The notes beneath the pieces were generated by a model that was given only the letters and a program-made list of their open reading frames with translations, did not search any database and was not told the origin of the DNA. The position numbers and the translations under genes were made by a program. 5,814 bases of DNA, taken from assembly GCA_035406565.1 (NCBI GenBank), contig DAONLG010000089.1, forward strand, positions 1 through 5,814, given 5' to 3'. Source of the stretch: Soehngenia sp035406565 (GTDB lineage Bacteria > Bacillota > Clostridia > Tissierellales > Tissierellaceae). This document shows, piece by piece, positions 1 through 4,754 of this stretch; positions within the stretch are counted from its first letter, which is position 1, and every line of letters begins with the position of its first letter.

Positions 1-72
1 TACTGACATTTTATCAGATTAAATTTAATATGACATTATCATAGAATATTTATAGATTTAAAATCATTGTTC

Positions 73-101
73 TTGACATTAGTTAAATTTTAGCCTATAA
101 T
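73..101 (+). promoter_or_regulatory. Consensus sigma-A promoter of the tRNA-Ser/SRP RNA unit
   Basis: The -35 hexamer TTGACA (73-78) and the -10 hexamer TATAAT (96-101) both match consensus exactly and are 17 bp apart, the optimal spacing. Transcription should start near 108, about 12 nt before the tRNA 5' end, leaving a short leader for RNase P to remove. The upstream flank (about 40-72) is very AT-rich and could act as an UP element. Such a strong promoter fits a stable-RNA unit. The assignment rests on sequence match and position only. Confidence 0.9.
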
Positions 102-119
102 ATTCTTTGTATCGTCCAT

Positions 120-211
120 GGAGAGATGGCTGAGCTGGTCGAAGGCGCACGACTGGAAATCGTGTAGGCGCTATAAACGTCTCGAGGGTTCGAATCCCTC
201 TCTCTCCGCCA
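120..211 (+). tRNA. tRNA-Ser (anticodon GGA)
   Basis: This is a complete class II tRNA cloverleaf that decodes UCC and UCU serine codons. The acceptor stem pairs GGAGAGA (120-126) with TCTCTCC (201-207), followed by discriminator G208 and an encoded CCA (209-211). The anticodon stem CACGA/TCGTG (148-152 and 160-164) encloses the loop CTGGAAA, with anticodon GGA at 155-157. A long variable arm (about 165-183, stem GGCG/CGTC with one G-T pair) is the serine-type identity element. The T arm is GAGGG/CCCTC with loop TTCGAAT (189-195). It lies just behind the consensus promoter and ends about 10 nt before the SRP RNA, with no terminator between, so the two are probably made as one precursor. Confidence 0.98.
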
Positions 212-220
212 TCATAAATT

Positions 221-493
221 TTGCCGTGCTAGACGGGGAGGTAGCGGTGCCCTATAACCTGCAATCCGCTATAGCAGGGTTGAAGTCCTACTCTAGGCTT
301 TTCTGCTGTGAGGTCTGCCCTAGATAAGTGGTGTTGACAGTCAGGTCCTGCGCAACGGAAACTCATGAACCTCGTCAGGTCCGGAAGGAAGCAGCGATAA
401 GTGAGAATTTCCGTGTGCCGCAGGGAAACCTTACTCGAGCTAACTGTCTAGGTACCGCTCGGAGTGGAATAGTCGAAGGTAGGTGCACGGCTA
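221..493 (+). ncRNA. ffs: Large bacterial signal recognition particle RNA (SRP RNA, 4.5S/6S-type)
   Basis: This is the RNA scaffold of the signal recognition particle, which binds Ffh and targets nascent membrane and secreted proteins to FtsY and SecYEG. The ends pair, GCCGTGC (223-229) with GCACGGC (485-491), closing a molecule of about 270 nt as in Bacillus and Clostridium rather than the roughly 110-nt enterobacterial form. The 5' part (about 230-290) carries the conserved Alu-domain motifs GGAGGTAGCGGTGCCC and CCTGCAATCCGC. An inner hairpin pairs TCTAGG (292-297) with CCTAGA (319-324). The S domain holds the Ffh-binding core, GTCAGGTCCGGAAGGAAGCAG (about 374-394), with the GGAA tetraloop at 383-386, and the distal GTGCCGCAGGG strand. 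It is known as scr in Bacillus. Exact mature ends depend on processing and are uncertain by a few bases. An open frame across 118-327 is fortuitous. Confidence 0.97.
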
Positions 494-498
494 CATAG

Positions 499-536
499 AA
501 AAGGCGCTAATTACAATATTGTAATTAGCGCCTTTT
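499..536. terminator. Bidirectional rho-independent terminator between SRP RNA and clpB
   Basis: This is a perfect 38-bp inverted repeat centred at 517/518, with AAAAGGCGC on the left, GCGCCTTTT on the right and an AATATT centre. The GGCGC/GCGCC base of the stem is followed by four T residues on each strand. On the + strand it lies just after the SRP RNA (ends near 493). On the - strand it begins 6 bp after the clpB stop codon (543-545). It can therefore end both convergent units. Confidence 0.92.
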
Positions 537-542
537 CATTTA

Positions 543-3122
543 TTATTCTATTATCAAATCTATTTCATCATTTTTAACTGTCACAGTAATCTTGCTGCCA
601 TCTTTTACTTTTCCTTCAATAATCAATCTACTTAGCCTTGTTTCTATTTCTTTTTGTAAAAATCTCTTAACTGGTCTTGCACCATATTGGATTGAGTATG
701 ATCTATTCAGTATCAATTGTTTTGCTTCATCAGTTAATTTTATTGATATATTCCTATCTTCAAGAAGTTTTTCTATTTGTTTCATTTGCAAATCAATAAT
801 CTTAAATAATTCGTCTCTTTGTAATGGTTTAAACATTACAATTTCATCAACTCTGTTTAAAAATTCAGGCCTAAATGTCCTTCTTAGCTCAGCGTTGATC
901 TTTTCTTTAGTTTGTTCTGATATATGCCCTTCCTCAAGTAGTCCTTCTAATAGATAGTTCGAACCTATATTTGAAGTCATGATTATTACAGTATTTTTAA
1001 AGTCTACTGTTCTACCTTGATTGTCTGTTAACCTACCGTCATCCAATACTTGCAGTAAGATGTTAAATACATCTGGATGAGCTTTTTCTATTTCATCGAA
1101 TAGCACAACTGAATATGGTTTTCTTCTAACTGCTTCTGTAAGTTGTCCGCCTTCTTCATATCCTACATAGCCTGGTGGAGAACCAATTAGTCTAGATACT
1201 GAGAATTTTTCCATGTATTCACTCATATCTATACGAATCATATTTTTTTCATCATCAAATAATGCTTCTGTTAATGCCTTTGATAACTCAGTTTTACCTA
1301 CTCCAGTTGGTCCTATGAATATAAAGCTGCCTATTGGTCTGTTTGGATCTTTTAATCCTGCTCTAGCTCTCAAAACAGCATCGACCACAGCATCTACTGC
1401 TTCATCTTGTCCTATTACTCTTTGGTGCAAAATATTTCCAAGATTTAATAGTTTTTCTCTCTCGGTTTCAAGTAATTTATTTACTGGTATGCCAGTCCAT
1501 TTTGCAACTACTTCGGCAATCTCTTCTTCGGTTACTTCTTCTTTGAGCATTCTTTCTCTAGTATTGTCTTTTTGTTGAGCTTCTGCCAATTGCTTTTCTA
1601 GTTCAACTAATCTTCCGTATTTTAATTGTGATAGTCTTTCAAGATCATAATTTCTTTCAGCTTCTTCTATTTCTCGTTTTACTTTATCTATTTCTTCTTT
1701 GATTTTCTTAACTTTTTCAATTTCTTTCTTTTCTTCTTCCCATTGTGCTTTCAGCAAATTGAATTTATCTTTTAACTCCGATAGTTCTAATTCAAGCTTT
1801 TGCAGTCTTTGCTTCGATGCTTCATCAGTTTCTTTTTTTAGTGCCTCTCTTTCTATTTCAAGTTGAAGTATTCTTCTTCGCACTTCATCTATTTCTTGAG
1901 GCATGCTGTCAATTTCTGTTCTTAGCATTGCACAAGCTTCATCCATTAAATCGATCGCTTTGTCAGGCAAAAATCTATCTGTAATATATCTATCGGATAG
2001 AGTTGCTGCTGCTATAACAGCTCCATCAGAAATTCTTATTCCATGGTGAATTTCATATTTTTCTTTGAGTCCTCTTAGTATAGATATCGTATCTTCTACT
2101 GATGGTTCTGTTACTAACACCTTTTGGAATCTTCTTTCTAAAGCTGCATCTTTTTCAATGTATTTTCTGTATTCATCTAGAGTTGTTGCACCGATTGTAT
2201 GCAATTCTCCTCTTGCTAGCATTGGCTTTAAGAGGTTAGATGCATCCATAGCTCCTTCTGTTCTACCAGCACCAACTATATTGTGAATCTCGTCTATAAA
2301 TAGTATTATTCTTCCGTTTGATTTTTGAATTTCAGATAAAACTGCTTTTAGTCTTTCTTCAAATTCTCCTCTGTATTTTGCCCCAGCTATCAACGCACCC
2401 ATATCCAGTGCAAATATAGTCTTATCTTTTAAACCTTCAGGTACATCTCCGTTGACTATCCTTTGTGCTAGACCTTCTACTATCGCAGTCTTACCTACTC
2501 CTGGATCTCCAATTAGCACTGGATTGTTTTTAGTCCTTCTTGAAAGTATCCTAATTACATTTCTTATCTCATTGTCTCTTCCTATGACTGGATCAAGCTT
2601 CCCTTTTCTAGCTTCATCAACAAGGTCTCTTCCAAATCTGGTGAGAGCCTCATAGGTTGCTTCAGGATTATCTGAAGTAACGGTTTGATTACCTCTTACT
2701 TTTCTGAGCGCTTCTAAGAATCTTTGTCTGTTTATATTGTATTTCTTAAGTATCTCTTCGGACATAGACCCTTTTTGATTCAGTATAGCTAAATATAAGT
2801 GTTCCACACTCACATATTGATCATTAAATTTCTTTGCTTCTTCTTCTGCATCGACCAATATTTTAGAATATATTCTACTTGGGTAGAGTGAGCCGCCAGT
2901 TTGTTTTGGAAGTTTTTCTACCTTTCTTTCAATATCCGCTCTTACTAACTCTGGATTTAAATCCATCAGGGATAATACTCTTGGTATAAGTCCGTCTCTA
3001 TCATTTAAGAGTGCCAAGTGAATATGGATATCTTCTAGTTGAGGATTCCCTAATTTTATTGCTATGTTTTGTGATTCTTGTATAGCTTCTATACTTTTTT
3101 GTGTGAATTTTTCTAAATCCAT
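543..3122 (-). CDS. clpB: ATP-dependent protein disaggregase ClpB (Hsp100/AAA+)
   Basis: ClpB is a hexameric cytosolic AAA+ machine that, with DnaK, a J-protein and GrpE, pulls polypeptides out of aggregates after heat stress. The 859-residue length is normal for the family. Domains in order: two N-terminal Clp repeats (about 1-145), AAA-1 with Walker A GDPGVGKT (205-212), pore-loop Tyr250 in KYRGEF, Walker B ILFIDE (273-278) and arginine-finger candidates Arg330/331; a long charged coiled-coil middle domain (about 409-525); AAA-2 with Walker A GPTGVGKT (604-611), pore loop GYVG (651-654), Walker B VVLFDE (672-677) and sensor-2 GAR (814-816). The full-length middle domain and the lack of an IGF/IGL ClpP-binding loop separate it from ClpC and ClpA. 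The ATG at 3122 has a good ribosome binding site, GAGGTGAT (3126-3133). It is the second gene of a two-gene operon, 13 bp after the J-protein stop, and ends at a shared bidirectional terminator. No key residue is missing. Confidence 0.98.
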   Translation of the reverse strand: MDLEKFTQKSIEAIQESQNIAIKLGNPQLEDIHIHLALLNDRDGLIPRVLSLMDLNPELVRADIERKVEKLPKQTGGSLYPSRIYSKILVDAEEEAKKFNDQYVSVEHLYLAILNQKGSMSEEILKKYNINRQRFLEALRKVRGNQTVTSDNPEATYEALTRFGRDLVDEARKGKLDPVIGRDNEIRNVIRILSRRTKNNPVLIGDPGVGKTAIVEGLAQRIVNGDVPEGLKDKTIFALDMGALIAGAKYRGEFEERLKAVLSEIQKSNGRIILFIDEIHNIVGAGRTEGAMDASNLLKPMLARGELHTIGATTLDEYRKYIEKDAALERRFQKVLVTEPSVEDTISILRGLKEKYEIHHGIRISDGAVIAAATLSDRYITDRFLPDKAIDLMDEACAMLRTEIDSMPQEIDEVRRRILQLEIEREALKKETDEASKQRLQKLELELSELKDKFNLLKAQWEEEKKEIEKVKKIKEEIDKVKREIEEAERNYDLERLSQLKYGRLVELEKQLAEAQQKDNTRERMLKEEVTEEEIAEVVAKWTGIPVNKLLETEREKLLNLGNILHQRVIGQDEAVDAVVDAVLRARAGLKDPNRPIGSFIFIGPTGVGKTELSKALTEALFDDEKNMIRIDMSEYMEKFSVSRLIGSPPGYVGYEEGGQLTEAVRRKPYSVVLFDEIEKAHPDVFNILLQVLDDGRLTDNQGRTVDFKNTVIIMTSNIGSNYLLEGLLEEGHISEQTKEKINAELRRTFRPEFLNRVDEIVMFKPLQRDELFKIIDLQMKQIEKLLEDRNISIKLTDEAKQLILNRSYSIQYGARPVKRFLQKEIETRLSRLIIEGKVKDGSKITVTVKNDEIDLIIE

Positions 3123-3125
3123 ACT

Positions 3126-3133
3126 ATCACCTC
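3126..3133 (-). promoter_or_regulatory. Ribosome binding site of clpB in the 13-bp intergenic gap
   Basis: GAGGTGAT on the - strand lies 3 nt before the clpB ATG (3122) and 2 bp after the stop codon of the J-protein gene (3136-3138). There is no room for a separate promoter or terminator in the gap, so clpB is translated from the same transcript, possibly by coupling. Confidence 0.8.
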
Positions 3134-3135
3134 AC

Positions 3136-4080
3136 TTAATTATTTATATTTTGGTTGGTTATTTCTTTAAGTTTTCTGTATAGCTCTTCTTGTTCTTTTG
3201 TCATGTTTTCGGGATTTACTATTTCTACTTCAAGATATAGGTCTCCTTTGTTGCCTTTTAAATCTACAAATCCTTTTTTAGAAAGTCTCAATCTCTTTCC
3301 TGAATTTGTCTTTTCAGGTATCTCAACTCTAATTTTTCCATCTAGCGTAGTAACTATGATCTTATCTCCAAAGTATGCTTGCCATGGATATACTTTTACT
3401 TTTTTATATATATCTAAACCCTCTAATCTAATGTTTTCATCTTCTTTGATATTTATCTTAAAGAGTATATCTCCATCTAGTCCCCACTTATCTCCCTTGA
3501 CTTTTACTTTTTTGCCTTCTGTTATGCCTTTAGGAATTTTTACAGTAATAGTCTTGTTTTCTCCATTTATATTGAGCATAACATCTCTTGATGAACCTTT
3601 ATAGGCTTCTTCAAGAGTTATCGTAAGTTCAGCTTCATAATTTGGTTTTTGTCTTTTTTGCTTTCTTTGGGAACTTCTTGACCCAAATATATCGCCTACA
3701 TTAAATCCTCTTGAGCTAGAACTGCCCATGTCATTGCCGAATATCAGATTAAAGAAGTCACTAAAATCGCCCATATTGTCTGTAGTATAGGTATATGTTC
3801 TACCACCTTGGAAATTACCAAATCCAAATTGAGATGGATCAAATTGTTCTCCTCCATTAAATCCGTATTGGCCAAATTGATCGTATTTCTTTCTTTTTTC
3901 TTCATCGCCAAGAACTTCATATGCTTCATTTATCTCTTTAAATTTCTCTTGAGCTTTCGGGTCATCAGGGTGCAAATCTGGGTGGTACTTTTTAGCTAGT
4001 TTCCTGAATGATTTTTTAATTTCGTCTTGAGTCGCATTTTTATCTACTTCTAGTATTTTATAATAGTCCTTATACTCCAT
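3136..4080 (-). CDS. cbpA: Class B J-domain co-chaperone (DnaJ/CbpA-like)
   Basis: This is a J-protein of about 314 residues that should stimulate DnaK ATPase and hand it unfolded or aggregated clients. The J-domain covers about 4-66, with the essential HPD motif at 33-35 and the helix IV region EKRKKYDQFG. A Gly/Phe-rich linker (about 70-135, with a Ser run near 120-123) follows, then two C-terminal client-binding beta domains (about 146-225 and 226-290) ending in the typical KGDLYLEVEI strand. The CxxCxGxG zinc-finger repeats of canonical DnaJ are absent, so it is class B (CbpA/DnaJB type); the symbol cbpA is by analogy. I chose the ATG at 4080 because GGGTGAT (4085-4091) sits 4 nt upstream and the protein then begins MEYKDYYKIL as in relatives. 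The frame is open to a TTG at 4107, but no ribosome binding site is evident there. It is the first gene of the operon with clpB, under a CtsR-controlled promoter. Confidence 0.95.
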   Translation of the reverse strand: MEYKDYYKILEVDKNATQDEIKKSFRKLAKKYHPDLHPDDPKAQEKFKEINEAYEVLGDEEKRKKYDQFGQYGFNGGEQFDPSQFGFGNFQGGRTYTYTTDNMGDFSDFFNLIFGNDMGSSSSRGFNVGDIFGSRSSQRKQKRQKPNYEAELTITLEEAYKGSSRDVMLNINGENKTITVKIPKGITEGKKVKVKGDKWGLDGDILFKINIKEDENIRLEGLDIYKKVKVYPWQAYFGDKIIVTTLDGKIRVEIPEKTNSGKRLRLSKKGFVDLKGNKGDLYLEVEIVNPENMTKEQEELYRKLKEITNQNINN

Positions 4081-4123
4081 ACACATCACCCACTTTCTCT
4101 TGGTCAAATTATTTTATTTTGTC

Positions 4124-4140
4124 TTTGACTATCTTTGACC
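4124..4140 (-). promoter_or_regulatory. CtsR operator (heat-shock repressor binding site)
   Basis: Read on the - strand this is GGTCAAA GAT AGTCAAA. It matches exactly the known CtsR direct repeat, (A/G)GTCAAA-NAN-(A/G)GTCAAA. It starts about 8 nt downstream of the -10 hexamer, so it covers roughly +1 to +18 of the predicted transcript, where a bound repressor would block initiation. CtsR represses clp genes in low-GC Gram-positives and loses DNA binding on heat shock. The ctsR gene itself is not in the window. Confidence 0.92.
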
Positions 4141-4147
4141 TTTAATT

Positions 4148-4176
4148 ATTATATAAAATTATTTTTATAATTTCAA
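4148..4176 (-). promoter_or_regulatory. Sigma-A promoter of the J-protein/clpB operon
   Basis: On the - strand, the -35 TTGAAA (4171-4176) and the -10 TATAAT (4148-4153) are separated by exactly 17 bp. The start point should be near 4141, giving a 5' leader of about 60 nt before the ATG at 4080. The -35 differs from consensus at one position. The perfect CtsR box lying directly over the predicted start site supports the call. Confidence 0.88.
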
Positions 4177-4221
4177 TACTTTTTTACCCATTTATATAAA
4201 TTTTTATCCTTGTATCATAAT

Positions 4222-4265
4222 AATATATAAAATAGTGGAGCTTAAGCTCCACTATTTTATATATT
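4222..4265 (-). terminator. Rho-independent terminator of the cop operon
   Basis: This is a perfect 44-bp palindrome centred at 4243/4244. Its core is AGTGGAGCTTAAGCTCCACT, flanked by AT-rich arms that supply a TTTTAT tail on the - strand. It overlaps the end of csoR: the TAG stop (4252-4254) lies inside the upstream arm of the stem. It separates the copper operon from the heat-shock promoter, whose -35 begins 45 bp further on. By symmetry it could also stop + strand transcripts, although no + strand gene lies here. Confidence 0.88.
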
Positions 4266-4521
4266 TGTCTATTATATTTATGACTTCGTCAATTTTTTCC
4301 TTGCCTTTGTCTTCACCTTCGAGTATAGCTGATGCTACACAAGTTCTGATGTGCCCATTTAATACATCAATATTAGCTTTTTTTAGAAGCGCAATAGTAG
4401 AGAGTATTTGAGTTGATATATCGACACAATATCTATCAGACTCTATCATCTTTATTATTCCGTCAATTTGTCCCCTTGCCGTTTTTAGCTTTCTTAAAGC
4501 TATTTCTTTTTCAGCATTCAT
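4252..4521 (-). CDS. csoR: Copper-sensing transcriptional repressor CsoR
   Basis: CsoR is a small all-helical DUF156-family repressor that leaves its operator when it binds Cu(I), switching on copper export. With the ATG at 4521 it has 89 residues, typical for the family. The Cu(I) ligand set is intact: Cys32 in YCVDI, then His57 and Cys61 in the HIRTC motif. This Cys-His-Cys pattern separates it from the nickel sensor RcnR, the formaldehyde sensor FrmR and the persulfide sensor CstR. The N-terminal LRKLKTARGQIDGIIKMIE helix is the family signature. I chose ATG 4521 because AGGTG (4529-4533) sits 6 nt upstream. A GTG at 4530 and an ATG at 4527 in the same frame overlap or abut that site and are unlikely starts. 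It is the last gene of copA-copZ-csoR, and the copZ stop codon forms part of its ribosome binding site. The stop codon is inside the terminator stem. Confidence 0.95.
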   Translation of the reverse strand: MNAEKEIALRKLKTARGQIDGIIKMIESDRYCVDISTQILSTIALLKKANIDVLNGHIRTCVASAILEGEDKGKEKIDEVINIIDKYIK

Positions 4522-4530
4522 TTGCATCAC

Positions 4531-4737
4531 CTAATTTATGCTCACTACATCGTAGCCTGCTTCTTCAACTGCTCCTTTTAATTTATTATCGTCTAAATTC
4601 GTTCCCTTTACAACAGCGTTTTTAGCTTCTAAATTCACCTTTACATCTTCTACCCCATCAACTTCTTTTAAAGCATTTGTGACTGCTTTTACACAGTGTT
4701 CACAAGACATACCTTCGATTGATATTATTTTTTCCAT
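4531..4737 (-). CDS. copZ: Copper chaperone CopZ (heavy-metal-associated domain protein)
   Basis: This is a single-domain HMA protein of 68 residues with the ferredoxin-like beta-alpha-beta-beta-alpha-beta pattern. It is expected to carry Cu(I) in the cytosol to CopA and possibly to CsoR. The metal site is MSCEHC (10-15), with Cys12 and Cys15 as thiolate ligands. The His between them and the C-terminal GYDV loop (61-64) are typical of CopZ. The ATG at 4737 is preceded by AGGGGA (4745-4750) at a suitable distance. The gene lies 17 bp after the copA stop, and its own TAG stop (4531-4533) sits in the ribosome binding site of csoR, so the three genes are one transcription unit. No membrane segment or signal peptide is present. 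A mercury-type MerP is less likely given the neighbours. Confidence 0.95.
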   Translation of the reverse strand: MEKIISIEGMSCEHCVKAVTNALKEVDGVEDVKVNLEAKNAVVKGTNLDDNKLKGAVEEAGYDVVSIN

Positions 4738-4754
4738 TTAAAATTCCCCTTTCA

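Noticed and set aside
118..327. 69-codon open frame on the + strand
   Set aside because: It lies entirely within the tRNA-Ser and the Alu domain of the SRP RNA, lacks a ribosome binding site and resembles no protein I know.
2505..2520. ATTAGCACT resembling half of a CIRCE (HrcA) element
   Set aside because: It is inside the clpB coding sequence at the AAA-1 Walker A region, has no inverted partner 9 bp away and is not near a promoter.
543..3122. Identity as ClpC or ClpA instead of ClpB
   Set aside because: The long middle domain (about 115 residues) is present and no IGF/IGL ClpP-docking tripeptide occurs in AAA-2, which matches ClpB only.
3744..3929. 61-codon open frame on the - strand inside the J-protein gene
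   Set aside because: It is an out-of-frame shadow of the J-domain end and Gly/Phe linker region, with no independent start signal.
4081..4107. TTG start extending the J-protein by nine residues
   Set aside because: No ribosome binding site precedes the TTG. The extension would include the real GGGTGAT site, and relatives begin at the residues just before the J-domain.
4141..4221. Short AT-rich repeats (ATATAAA, TTTATA) before the heat-shock promoter
   Set aside because: They are low-complexity A/T sequence without a consistent unit. Apart from the promoter hexamers I see no further signal there.
4522..4530. GTG (4530) or ATG (4527) starts for csoR
   Set aside because: Both lie in or directly against the AGGTG ribosome binding site, leaving no spacing. 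The ATG at 4521 is 6 nt away.
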